64,000 nucleotides of DNA from Candidatus Woesearchaeota archaeon (lineage in GTDB: Archaea; Nanobdellota; Nanobdellia; Woesearchaeales; JACPBO01): NCBI GenBank assembly GCA_030651135.1, contig JAUSCS010000006.1, forward strand, positions 132,851-196,850, given 5' to 3'. Positions 34,406-42,445 of the stretch are shown here, piece after piece. A program made the translations under genes and the position numbers. The notes under the pieces are model-generated. The model saw nothing but the letters and a program-made list of their open reading frames with translations. It did no database searches and was not told where the DNA came from. Position 1 is the first letter of the stretch, and each line of letters starts with the position of its first letter.

Positions 34406-34533
34406 TCAAGAACCACCCATCAAAGATGGGTGGAATGTTGCCACAATTCACCGCATCAGGTGGTTCTTGAGCATGCTCAAAAATTTTCCATAAGCGAAAA
34501 AAGTTGGCTTTCGGCCACCAGTTAAAAACTGGT
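34406..34533. repeat. Cluster of palindromes upstream of the amidohydrolase
   Basis: Several perfect inverted repeats lie in 128 bp: TCAAGAACCACC (34406-34417) pairs with GGTGGTTCTTGA (34459-34470); nested inside, CCACCCATC-AAA-GATGGGTGG (34413-34433); then TTGAGCATGCTCAA (34467-34480) and ACCAGTT-AAA-AACTGGT (34517-34533). The first two are mutually exclusive foldings. AAA-loop foldbacks resemble IS200/IS605 ends; the position just upstream of a promoter would also suit an operator region. The remaining sequence up to 34688 has no gene. Confidence 0.55.
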
Positions 34534-34583
34534 AGAAAATTTTTGACATATTTAACTCAGAAGCAGTCAAGCATAGCCAATAG

Positions 34584-34601
34584 CTTCAACCCAAATCAAA
34601 C
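34584..34601 (+). repeat. 18-bp direct repeat, right copy
   Basis: CTTCAACCCAAATCAAAC, identical to 32765-32782. It marks the right limit of the GC-richer islet; normal AT-rich sequence and the YkgJ-type gene follow. Confidence 0.6.
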
Positions 34602-34688
34602 TTATCGATGGGTATTTATATATGCCCGTCTCTCCATACTGCATGATATTAAAACATATAATCAATTTGCCCAAAAGCGGAGAATAAA

Positions 34689-35063
34689 ATGACTGTAAGC
34701 AAATTAGCCAAAAGCGAGGTATGCCGATCATGTGCTAGGTGCTGTAAAACATTCGGCATGCTTTTTGACAGAGATACTGCTAAACGGTTTATTATGATGG
34801 ATGAAAGAAAAATAAAAGTTGAGGAAATTGAAGTATCTGAAGGCAATTTTTATTACCTTGTTACTTTTAAATACCCTTGCAATAAATTGAAGCATGACAG
34901 GGAAGGAAAGTATTATTGCAGCATCTATGATGATAAAGAATCAGATAGGCCGCAGTTTTGTAAAGAATATCCTGATAATATACCTATTTCATTAATCGAG
35001 CATGATGCTAAAGAATGCCCGCTTTTGGACAAACTATTAAAAGCTAAGCTTTCCAGATTATAA
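34689..35063 (+). CDS. YkgJ-type zinc/iron-chelating cysteine protein
   Basis: A 124-residue protein with the cysteine pattern of the YkgJ family: CRSCARCC (residues 12-19), then Cys in KYPCNKL, CSIYD, and RPQFCKEYP, plus CPLL. These cysteines are thought to bind a metal ion or Fe-S cluster; the family's reaction is not established. A TATA-like element (34653-34662) lies about 26-30 nt upstream of the ATG. The next gene starts 28 nt downstream with its own strong ribosome-binding site, so they may be cotranscribed. Confidence 0.75.
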   Translation: MTVSKLAKSEVCRSCARCCKTFGMLFDRDTAKRFIMMDERKIKVEEIEVSEGNFYYLVTFKYPCNKLKHDREGKYYCSIYDDKESDRPQFCKEYPDNIPISLIEHDAKECPLLDKLLKAKLSRL

Positions 35064-35091
35064 TTTTGAATAAGACGAATAGGAGGTAAAA

Positions 35092-36972
35092 ATGAAAGGA
35101 ATAAAAATAATGTTTGCTTTATTGATTATGGTGCTGATGGGAGTTATTATCTTTTACCCTGAAGCCAAGGTTTCAAGTGTTGATCTGAAGAAGTTCTCTT
35201 CGTATGAAGAAATGAAGGATTTCATAAAGACAAACACGCAGCGCAGTGATTTTGGTTTGTTTGAACAAAAAGTAATGATGACTGGTGTGGTCTCGCAATT
35301 TGCGGAATCTGCTGGCGCAAGCGATTATTCAACAACAAACATACAGGTTGAGGGAGTTGATGAAGCAGATATTGTAAAGAATGACGGCAAATACATTTAT
35401 GTTGTTTCCGGAAACAAGGTCTTTATTGTTGATGCATATCCTGCTGAAAATGCAAAAATATTATCTGAGATGGCAATGAGGGGAACTCCTCAGGAAATAT
35501 TCATAAATAAAAACAAGCTTATTATTTTCGGCCAGGAATATGATAATTACATTCTGGAAAGCGAAGCAGCCACATCAAGCGCAAAGATGAGCGCAGAATT
35601 TATTCCAAGGCGATATTCGTCAAATACATTTATAGAAGTTTATGACATTTCTGATAGGGAAGCTCCTGTTCTGAAGAGAAACATAAGCTTGGAGGGCAAT
35701 TATTTCAATTCAAGGATGATCGGAGACTATGTTTATGCCATAATAAACCAGCCTGCCTATTATACAGACGACAGAATTCCATTGCCCATGATAACTGAAG
35801 GAAGCAAGACAAGGCAGATACAGCCTGAAGAGATTTATTACTTCGATATTCCTGATTATTCCTATAACTTTGCGAATATTGTTTCGATAAATACTCAGGA
35901 CGATGATGAAAAAACAGGAGATGAAGTATTTTTGATGGGATCAGCTCAGAACATGTATGTTTCATTGAACAACATCTACATAACATATGCCAAAGGAGGC
36001 TATTATCCAATCAGAATACTGGCAAATATAATGCCCGAAGATTCTGGAACTGAGAAAACAGTAATTCACAAGATATCCGTAAAAGATGGGATAATAAAAT
36101 ACAAAGCTCAGGGAGAAGTTCCAGGCCATATCCTGAACCAGTTTTCAATGGATGAATACAATGATTATTTCAGGATTGCCACAACTGTCGGCCGTGTTTC
36201 AAGGTCTGCAGAAGCAAGTTCTGAAAACAATGTGTATGTGCTGGATGAGGATTTGGAAATAGTTGGAAGCTTAGAAGACTTAGCTCCTGGCGAGCAGATT
36301 TACTCTGCAAGGTTCATGGGAGAGAGGGCATATCTTGTGACATTCAAAAAAATAGATCCGTTGTTTGTCATAGACCTTAAAGACCCGAAAAATCCTTCTG
36401 TGTTGGGAAAATTAAAGATTCCAGGATATTCAGATTACCTGCACCCTTATGATGAGGATCATATAATTGGAATCGGCAAGGAAGCAGCTGAAGCAGAAGA
36501 AGGAAACTTTGCATGGTATCAGGGAGTTAAGATGGCAATCTTTGACGTAAGCGATGTTGAGAATCCCAAGGAACTGCACAAGGTTGTTATTGGAGACAGA
36601 GGAACTGATTCTCCTGTGCTATATGATCATAAGGCCTTTTTGTTTGACAAAAAGAAAAACCTTCTCGTTATACCAATAACATTGGCTGAGATAAAAGGAG
36701 AGAAAACAAGAGACAATCAATATGGCGAGTTTACATTCCAGGGAGCTTATGTGTATGATATATCGCTGGAAAAAGGATTTGATCTTAAAGGAAGGGTAAC
36801 GCACTATGAAGATGATGATGCATTTATGAAGAGCGGCTATTATTTTAGGGGAGATCGCTCAATCCAGAGAAGCCTTTACATCGGAGATGTGCTTTATACT
36901 CTTTCAAGCGCAATGCTTCAGATGAATGATCTAAGTGACCTGGAAAGATTGAATGCAATAGATTTTAATTGA
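35092..36972 (+). CDS. Secreted beta-propeller protein
   Basis: A 626-residue exported protein with an uncleaved or signal-type N-terminal hydrophobic segment (residues 5-22). The diagnostic TTNIQVEGVDEADIVKNDGKYIYVV (about residues 81-105) and later YLVTFKKIDPLFVIDLKDPKNP and VFDVSDVENPKELHK-type blades identify the archaeal/bacterial beta-propeller family that is distantly WD40-like. It is outside the cell, probably membrane-tethered, and likely binds protein or sugar partners; the family has no agreed biochemical role. AGGAGG at 35081-35086 fixes the start. Confidence 0.82.
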   Translation: MKGIKIMFALLIMVLMGVIIFYPEAKVSSVDLKKFSSYEEMKDFIKTNTQRSDFGLFEQKVMMTGVVSQFAESAGASDYSTTNIQVEGVDEADIVKNDGKYIYVVSGNKVFIVDAYPAENAKILSEMAMRGTPQEIFINKNKLIIFGQEYDNYILESEAATSSAKMSAEFIPRRYSSNTFIEVYDISDREAPVLKRNISLEGNYFNSRMIGDYVYAIINQPAYYTDDRIPLPMITEGSKTRQIQPEEIYYFDIPDYSYNFANIVSINTQDDDEKTGDEVFLMGSAQNMYVSLNNIYITYAKGGYYPIRILANIMPEDSGTEKTVIHKISVKDGIIKYKAQGEVPGHILNQFSMDEYNDYFRIATTVGRVSRSAEASSENNVYVLDEDLEIVGSLEDLAPGEQIYSARFMGERAYLVTFKKIDPLFVIDLKDPKNPSVLGKLKIPGYSDYLHPYDEDHIIGIGKEAAEAEEGNFAWYQGVKMAIFDVSDVENPKELHKVVIGDRGTDSPVLYDHKAFLFDKKKNLLVIPITLAEIKGEKTRDNQYGEFTFQGAYVYDISLEKGFDLKGRVTHYEDDDAFMKSGYYFRGDRSIQRSLYIGDVLYTLSSAMLQMNDLSDLERLNAIDFN

Positions 36973-37029
36973 TTATGAGCCGCGTTATGTTGAAAAAAAC
37001 CGAAAGGTTTAAATGTAGTATATACTTAT

Positions 37030-37055
37030 ACCATGATATAAAGTTATAGTATGGT
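37030..37055 (+). promoter_or_regulatory. Palindromic operator over the start of TA module 1
   Basis: ACCATGATATA-AAGT-TATAGTATGGT: 11-bp arms with 9 matching positions. It overlaps the predicted transcription start (TATA-like TTTAAAT at 37009-37015) and the first possible ATG (37051), the place where TA antitoxins commonly repress their own promoter. Confidence 0.5.
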
Positions 37056-37329
37056 AATCAAGATGCAGCAAATATTGCATTATCCTAGATTGGATACAAT
37101 TTTGAAAATTGAAAGAGTGCTTAAATTTGCAAAAGAACCCCTTTCAAAGAATGAAATAGATAGAAGGCTAGAGGCGCAGATCATGAGGCCTACGTTAAAC
37201 CTTATCTTGGAGTATTTGGAACAGAGTGGAAAAATAGCAATACTTGAAAAAGGGGTTATTTGGATTTATTCTCAGGATGCTAGCAAAAAGCTAAAAGCCA
37301 AACTTCAGAAAGCCGTAACTGTGATGTAA
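37051..37329 (+). CDS. Winged-helix antitoxin-like protein, TA module 1
   Basis: A 92-residue protein with a compact winged-helix: YPRLDTILKIERVLKFAKEP, LSKNEIDRRLEAQIMRPTLN, LILEYLEQSGKIAILEKG, and a terminal VIWIYSQ. It aligns along its length with the protein at 47715-48020 (ILxYPxLxTxLxxE, TLxLILEYLxxSGKI, GVxWIYS). Its stop is followed immediately by the ATG of a RelE-like gene. It is presumably the DNA-binding, toxin-neutralising partner. ATG 37063 (MQQILHYP) is an alternative start, as the first ATG lies inside the operator. Confidence 0.65.
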   Translation: MVIKMQQILHYPRLDTILKIERVLKFAKEPLSKNEIDRRLEAQIMRPTLNLILEYLEQSGKIAILEKGVIWIYSQDASKKLKAKLQKAVTVM

Positions 37330-37698
37330 ATGAACAAAGAAACAGTTGTTCAATTTGATGCAGATGCGTATAAGGAGTATACTGAACTGCAGGAAGCTGT
37401 AGCTCAAGGCAAACATTCTTGTTCAAATCCAACTTATGAGCAGCTATTATCTTCTATAAATAATGCAATCAAAAATATCAAAGCAAATTCATTCTGCGGG
37501 GATTTGATACCTAGAAAATACATCAGTAAAGGTACTGTCAATAGATATGGCACTGATAAAATATTCAGAATCGAACTCGTAGGATATTGGAGATTGCTAT
37601 ATACCGTCATAGGTGATGAAACCAAGATCATCGCATTCATTTTGGAATATATGAACCATGAGAGATATAATAAAATATTTGGATATAAAAAAATATAA
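37330..37698 (+). CDS. RelE/ParE-fold toxin-like protein, TA module 1
   Basis: A 122-residue protein whose C-terminal half has the RelE-type core: GTDKIFRIELVGYWRLLYTVIGDE, then IIAFILEYMNHERYNKIFGYK. The same core, FRxEL-YWRxLYT and H-x-x-YNKxFGYK, recurs in the gene at 47366-47713. RelE-fold toxins cut mRNA at the ribosome; ParE-fold relatives poison gyrase. Arg/Tyr/His residues in the C-terminal stretch could be catalytic. It starts directly at the antitoxin stop (TAA ATG). Confidence 0.7.
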   Translation: MNKETVVQFDADAYKEYTELQEAVAQGKHSCSNPTYEQLLSSINNAIKNIKANSFCGDLIPRKYISKGTVNRYGTDKIFRIELVGYWRLLYTVIGDETKIIAFILEYMNHERYNKIFGYKKI

Positions 37699-37713
37699 AA
37701 TGTTAAAAACCTT

Positions 37714-38184
37714 ATGAAAGTCATAATAGTTACAGGAACACCTGGAACCGGGAAGACAACGCTTGCTAAAAAACTGTCTAAAAGATCAGGCTATAATTAC
37801 ATTGATGTAAGCAAAATAATAAAAGGCAACAAGCTGGAAGAAGGCTATGATAAAAAAAGAAAATGCAGGATTGTTGATATTAAAAAATTAAACATGGTTT
37901 TAATTAGATTAATACAAAACTCTAAAAAACCCCCGATCATAGACTCTCATCTTTCACACTATCTGCCTAAGAAATATGTTGATCTCTGCATTATCACAAA
38001 ATGCGATCTTAAAACATTGGAAAAAAGGCTGAAAAAGAAAGGCTACAGCAAGGATAAAATAAGGGAAAACCTTGACTGTGAGATATTTGATGTTTGCTAT
38101 AATGAAGCAAAAGAGAGGGGGCATAAGGTTATGATTGCAGATGAAAAAATAAGTTTTGAAAACATAATTAAAGAAATTATTTAG
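37714..38184 (+). CDS. Archaeal AK6/Fap7-type adenylate kinase
   Basis: A 156-residue P-loop kinase: VTGTPGTGKTTLA (Walker A at 8-15), YNYIDVSKII, a central PPIIDSHLSHYLP, and RENLDCEIFDVCYNEAKERG, the DVCxxEA signature of the Fap7/hCINAP family. It phosphorylates AMP with ATP and in yeast and archaea acts in 18S/16S rRNA maturation with uS11. The size is normal for archaeal forms (~160-180). It follows the TA toxin by 15 nt but is a core gene; the TA pair probably inserted upstream of it. Confidence 0.85.
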   Translation: MKVIIVTGTPGTGKTTLAKKLSKRSGYNYIDVSKIIKGNKLEEGYDKKRKCRIVDIKKLNMVLIRLIQNSKKPPIIDSHLSHYLPKKYVDLCIITKCDLKTLEKRLKKKGYSKDKIRENLDCEIFDVCYNEAKERGHKVMIADEKISFENIIKEII

Positions 38185-38188
38185 GGCC

Positions 38189-39145
38189 TTATTTTCCTGT
38201 TGCAGCTAAATACGCGTTTGTAAGCGTACATACAGGAAGATCAATCGGAGCTTTTTTTGCCAAATGATCCCTTAATGAAATAATTTTACAGCTATCTCTG
38301 GCATCAATTGCCTTCATTGCATCATAAATCTCTGTTATAAGTGGTTTTGGAACACTATAACCGGAATTCTGTAGTTCATTGTATAATGTTCTCATTTCAT
38401 TTTCTCTTTTCACAGTTTCTTGTTCATGTAGAATAGAGTCTACTGCATCATGCCCATAACTAAATGAGCGGGATTCCTTAGGTAAATTTTTTATTCTGAT
38501 GTTGTCCATAAATTTGCCAATCTTTCCACCCATGCCTATTAGACCTAAAGAACCAAGAGAAAACAATATTCCTGCCATAGACCAAAGCAGTATAGGCAAT
38601 GTGTTTGGGTTTTCATTGGCTAATTTAGTAAGCTTAGAAATCATTGATGTGTACTCAAATCTTCCTGATGAATTTCCATAACCCGCTACTGCTCCATCAA
38701 TAAGAATGCCGCTGCCTGCAATAAGCCCTGCTAATAAACCATTTGATATGCACCAGTCTTCTCCATTCTTTTCATCTAATCCTCTTGGCGGCCATGAAAA
38801 CAATCTTTGCTCTAAAACCTTTTTAGAAAGTTCAATTGCAGTGCTATCAACAATTCCTCTTGACTCGTCTGATGCGATATCATCCAAATTTCCAAGGAAA
38901 ATTGTTTGAGGTTTTCCTTTTTTATTAAAGTACACAGCACAGAAGCCGTCCAATGCGCTTTGATTTTCATTACCCAGAAAAAAGGGTATTACAAATTTTT
39001 CTCTTTCATGGATTTCCCACTGCCCTTTTCTAGTATCAAGTTTTCTTAAAGGAAGAGTATATAAGGTGGGAATAGAATCTAATCTATATACAGAATATGG
39101 TTTTCTCACCAACTCTACAATATTATTATTGCTTGCCAAGTTCAT
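38189..39145 (-). CDS. Hypothetical membrane protein (318 aa)
   Basis: A 318-residue protein with a soluble N-terminal half (~1-130), two hydrophobic segments (about 134-152, GLLAGLIAGSGILIDGAVAG; and 184-203, LLWSMAGILFSLGSLGLIGMG) and a helical C-terminal part. I do not recognise a family. A TATA-like element (about 39157-39170) precedes it. It converges with the AK6 gene, leaving 4 nt between stops. Confidence 0.5.
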   Translation of the reverse strand: MNLASNNNIVELVRKPYSVYRLDSIPTLYTLPLRKLDTRKGQWEIHEREKFVIPFFLGNENQSALDGFCAVYFNKKGKPQTIFLGNLDDIASDESRGIVDSTAIELSKKVLEQRLFSWPPRGLDEKNGEDWCISNGLLAGLIAGSGILIDGAVAGYGNSSGRFEYTSMISKLTKLANENPNTLPILLWSMAGILFSLGSLGLIGMGGKIGKFMDNIRIKNLPKESRSFSYGHDAVDSILHEQETVKRENEMRTLYNELQNSGYSVPKPLITEIYDAMKAIDARDSCKIISLRDHLAKKAPIDLPVCTLTNAYLAATGK

Positions 39146-39214
39146 ACCTATATTTTAAATAAATTTTACATATTTAAACATTTATATTATGTATTAGTTA
39201 GTTCATATGTTATA

Positions 39215-40135
39215 TCACTCTAACACATCCACTTCATCCACAATCCCGTCAGAATCCAGATCAATCCCTTCTACAACCTTTGCGTTGATCTCTTTATTGA
39301 ACTTGTTGCCTTCGCATATCTCCTTGAAGTGCTTTATAAAAGCAAGCATTACTGCCTTTGTTCCCATGTACCTTTTTCCCGCCACCAATAAAATGCTTTT
39401 TTTATTGTTAAAGGGATTCTTGATCTTTTCAATGATTCCTGTTTCATCTGAATGATAGCTTTTGCCTGAAATCGAGGAAACAATGCACCAGTTATTGTTT
39501 TTGTCAAACTTTATTGGCAGCTTTTCATTCAGCTGGCCGGTTATGGTATTGACCACAGGCCCGCCTATAATGATTAGGTTTTTTTGCAGGTCTTCTGCCC
39601 TTGCTTCAGTATCAAGCTTCACATTAAGCTCTGGCAGATAGTTAAGAAACGAGCCGAGAAACAATGCCAGATCAATGCCGTAATAGCCGTCTCTTGACCT
39701 TGCTTTTTCAGGGCCGTGCGGATCAGGAGAGCCAACAATAATAACAGCGTTCAGCTGCCCTTCCTCAATAAAAGGCTCTAAAAACTCAGTTGGCTGCTTT
39801 TCAAAAGCAATTTTCTGCGTTGTCTGGAATTCCCTGAGCTTAATGACAAAAGCAGGCTCTGTAATGCTGTAAACATTCGCAGCTGCTCCCTGTATTGTCT
39901 CTGTCCTTGAAACTTCAATGATCCTTGCCTTTTCCAGCTTCCTGACATGATAATACACTTTCTGCTCATTGACCTTTAATTTTTTGGCTATTTCCATTGC
40001 ATAAGACGGCTTTTTGGCTATTTCAAGCGCTATTTTCTGTGCTAATTGCGAGCTTAATGACTTTATCTGGCTGAAGCTAAGCTCCCTTGCAGGCAATGAC
40101 GACATTTCTCCTTTTGCTTTTTCAACAACAAACAT
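39215..40135 (-). CDS. Winged-helix regulator fused to an S-layer-like C-terminal domain
   Basis: About 306 residues. The N-terminal ~95 residues are an ArsR-type winged helix (QLAQKIALEIAKKPSYAMEI, VNEQKVYYHVRKLEKARIIE). The remainder (KNLIIIGGPVVNTITGQLNEK, WCIVSSISGKSYHSDETGII, SILLVAGKRYMGTKAVMLAF, DLDSDGIVDEVDVLE) matches the C-terminal domain found in archaeal S-layer and S-layer-like proteins, here intracellular. A GTG at 40144 is possible; ATG 40135 is the better start. It is divergent from the GlmU-like gene and may regulate surface biogenesis. Target unknown. Confidence 0.7.
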   Translation of the reverse strand: MFVVEKAKGEMSSLPARELSFSQIKSLSSQLAQKIALEIAKKPSYAMEIAKKLKVNEQKVYYHVRKLEKARIIEVSRTETIQGAAANVYSITEPAFVIKLREFQTTQKIAFEKQPTEFLEPFIEEGQLNAVIIVGSPDPHGPEKARSRDGYYGIDLALFLGSFLNYLPELNVKLDTEARAEDLQKNLIIIGGPVVNTITGQLNEKLPIKFDKNNNWCIVSSISGKSYHSDETGIIEKIKNPFNNKKSILLVAGKRYMGTKAVMLAFIKHFKEICEGNKFNKEINAKVVEGIDLDSDGIVDEVDVLE

Positions 40136-40185
40136 ATTGACCACTAAAAATTATTTTGTAATACTATTATGAATATTTTAGTAAT

Positions 40186-40199
40186 GCTTATATATAAGC
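40186..40199. promoter_or_regulatory. Palindromic TATA element for the GlmU-like operon
   Basis: GCTTATATATAAGC is a perfect 14-bp palindrome and includes a TATA box ~26-35 nt upstream of ATG 40229. Because the box is symmetric it could serve either direction, or be an operator for the divergent winged-helix protein. Confidence 0.45.
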
Positions 40200-40228
40200 T
40201 TTTTGTTTGCCTTTCTCTTCAGGTTAAA

Positions 40229-41410
40229 ATGCAGGCAATAATACTCGCAGCAGGAAACTCAACAAGAACATTACCTTTAACAGTTACAAGGCCGAAAAGC
40301 CTGCTCAAAATAGCAAATAAGAGTATTCTAGCCCATAATCTGGAGCAGTTAGAAGATCTGGTAGATGAAGTTATCCTGGTTGTCGGATTCAAGGCAGAAA
40401 TGATAAAGGCTACATTCGGCAATAAGTACAAGCAAATAACAATAAAATATGTTGAGCAGAAAGAGCAGCTTGGAACAGGCCATGCATTATTGCAGGCAGA
40501 AGAATATGCAAAAGAAAGGTTCATTGTTCTTGGAGGAGATGATCTGTTTTTCAGGGAAGATTTATTGAAACTGAAAAACGAAAAATATGTGTTATTAGCG
40601 CAGGAAGTTGAAAAGCCTGAGAATTTCGGGATAGTGGAAGAAGAAAAGGGTTATTTAAAAAAGATTGTTGAAAAATCATCCAAGCCAATTTCTAATCTTG
40701 CCAATATCGGATGCTATTTGCTTGATAGGAATATTTTTTCTTTAATAAAACAAGTCAAAAAATCAGAAAGAAATGAATATGAGCTTACTGATGCAATCAA
40801 TGAACTGGCAAAAAAAGAAAAGCTCAAAGTCATAAGATCACAATACTGGATCCCAATAGGCTATCCATGGGATTTATTAAATGCAAATCAGATTTTATTA
40901 TCAAAAATAAAAAGCTCTGAAATTAAAGGCAATATTGAAGAAGGTGTTACAATAAGAGGAGAAATTATTGTCGGAAAAGGAACCATTATCAAAGGCGGCA
41001 GCTACATAGAAGGCCCAGTTATTATAGGTGAAAGCTGCATTATTGGGCCAAATGCATATATCAGGCCAGATACAGCAATAGGAAATAACTGCAAAATAAG
41101 AGGTGAGCTTTTTGACACAATTGTAATGGATAACTCGGTCGCAAAGCACAATTGCTATCTGGGGCACTCAGTAATTGGCGAAGATGTAAATATCAGCGCA
41201 GGGACAATAACATCGGATTACAGGCACGACGGAAAATCAAATATAACTATTGTAAAAGGCAAAAAGGTGGATTCTGGCAGGATAAAACTTGGCGCGTTTA
41301 TTGGCGACCATGTAAGAACCGGGATAAACACATCAGTCTATCCTGGCAGGAAGATCTGGCCCAATAAAACAACATTGCCAGGAGAAATTGTAAAAGAGGA
41401 TGTTAAATGA
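40229..41410 (+). CDS. GlmU-like bifunctional sugar-phosphate nucleotidyltransferase
   Basis: A 393-residue protein with an N-terminal nucleotidyltransferase (residues 1 to ~225: IILAAGNSTRTLPLTVTRPK, QLGTGHALLQA, VLGGDDLFF) and a C-terminal left-handed beta-helix (about 240-385: GVTIRGEIIVGKGTIIKGGS, GPNAYIRPDTAIG, LGHSVIGEDVNISAGTITSD). This matches archaeal bifunctional GlcN-1-P acetyltransferase/UDP-GlcNAc pyrophosphorylase. An upstream in-frame Met (40169) would add a spurious hydrophobic leader; ATG 40229 has AGG before it and opens the conserved domain. Overlaps the YvcK gene by ATGA. Confidence 0.85.
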   Translation: MQAIILAAGNSTRTLPLTVTRPKSLLKIANKSILAHNLEQLEDLVDEVILVVGFKAEMIKATFGNKYKQITIKYVEQKEQLGTGHALLQAEEYAKERFIVLGGDDLFFREDLLKLKNEKYVLLAQEVEKPENFGIVEEEKGYLKKIVEKSSKPISNLANIGCYLLDRNIFSLIKQVKKSERNEYELTDAINELAKKEKLKVIRSQYWIPIGYPWDLLNANQILLSKIKSSEIKGNIEEGVTIRGEIIVGKGTIIKGGSYIEGPVIIGESCIIGPNAYIRPDTAIGNNCKIRGELFDTIVMDNSVAKHNCYLGHSVIGEDVNISAGTITSDYRHDGKSNITIVKGKKVDSGRIKLGAFIGDHVRTGINTSVYPGRKIWPNKTTLPGEIVKEDVK

Positions 41411-42417
41411 AAAAAACAAAAATAGTTGCAATAGGCGGCGGAACTGGGCTGCCAATGGTATTGGAAGGGTTAAAAAATTATGATTGTGAACTGACAGCAA
41501 TTGTGACTGTAACAGATTCAGGCAGGAGCTCAGGAGCTTTAAGGAAAGATTACAATGTGCTGCCTCCCGGTGATATAAGAAACTGCCTGATTGCATTGTC
41601 AGAGTCAGAGAAATTGCTGCAGGATCTGTTTCAGTACCGTTTTGAGAATGGATGCTTGGAAGGCCACAGCTTTGGAAACTTGTTTATAGCTGCATTGAGC
41701 AAATTAACCGGCAGCTTTGAAGAGGCAATAAAAGAAGCAAGCAAAATATTAAAAATAAAGGGAAAGGTGCTGCCATCAACTCTCGAGGATGTTCATATCT
41801 GTGCTGAGCTGGAAGATGGAAGTGTTTTGGAGCAGGAAGATAACATAACAAGAAGATCGCAAAAGACAAATAATGATCCGAAAATAAAAAGGGTTTTTTT
41901 AAAGCCTGACAGAATAAATGCAAATCCTGAAGCTGTAAAGGCTATTGAAGAGGCAGATGTGATTGTTATAGGGCCAGGAAGCGTTTATGTGAGCATTGCT
42001 ACAAATCTTCTGATAGAGGGAATAAGAGAGGCGATTAAAATTTCAAAAGCCAAAAAAATATACATCTGCAACATAATGACCCAGCCATTCCAGTCTGATG
42101 ATTTCAAGGCATCTGATCACATAAAAACCATTATAAATTATATTGGCAATGGTGTTTTGAATTATGCTATATTAAATAATGGTGTTCCTTCTAAAGAGCT
42201 TCTTGATCTGTATGCCAAAGAGCATGCTTTCATGGTTGAGAATGACCTTGATGAAATCAAAAAATTAAAAGTAATGCCTGTTCTTGCAAACCTGATCGAG
42301 AAAACAGATGAAAAAAGAATACTTTGGGAGAAAAGGGATCTGCTGAGGCATGACAGCGAAAAGCTGGCAAAGATAATAATGGAATTGAGCCAAATACCTT
42401 ATGAAAACAAGAAATAA
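41407..42417 (+). CDS. yvcK: YvcK/CofD-like protein (gluconeogenesis factor family)
   Basis: A 336-residue member of the CofD/YvcK family: VAIGGGTGLPMVLEGLKNY (GGGTG at 9-13), AIVTVTDSGRSSGALRKDY, LPPGDIRNCLIALSES, HSFGNLFIAAL, and VIVIGPGSVYVSIATNLLI. YvcK-type members bind UDP-GlcNAc in bacteria and are needed for cell-wall precursor homeostasis. The TDSGRSSG and PPGDIRNCL motifs place it with YvcK rather than the F420 enzyme CofD. Translational coupling to a GlmU-like enzyme supports a role in UDP-GlcNAc control. Confidence 0.85.
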   Translation: MKKTKIVAIGGGTGLPMVLEGLKNYDCELTAIVTVTDSGRSSGALRKDYNVLPPGDIRNCLIALSESEKLLQDLFQYRFENGCLEGHSFGNLFIAALSKLTGSFEEAIKEASKILKIKGKVLPSTLEDVHICAELEDGSVLEQEDNITRRSQKTNNDPKIKRVFLKPDRINANPEAVKAIEEADVIVIGPGSVYVSIATNLLIEGIREAIKISKAKKIYICNIMTQPFQSDDFKASDHIKTIINYIGNGVLNYAILNNGVPSKELLDLYAKEHAFMVENDLDEIKKLKVMPVLANLIEKTDEKRILWEKRDLLRHDSEKLAKIIMELSQIPYENKK

Positions 42418-42445
42418 ATGTCCATTAAGTTAGAATCCGAAAGAT

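Noticed and set aside
37714-38184. AK6-type kinase as a third part of the TA module
   Set aside because: It is a core archaeal gene with its own known role, and the second TA copy has no such gene beside it.
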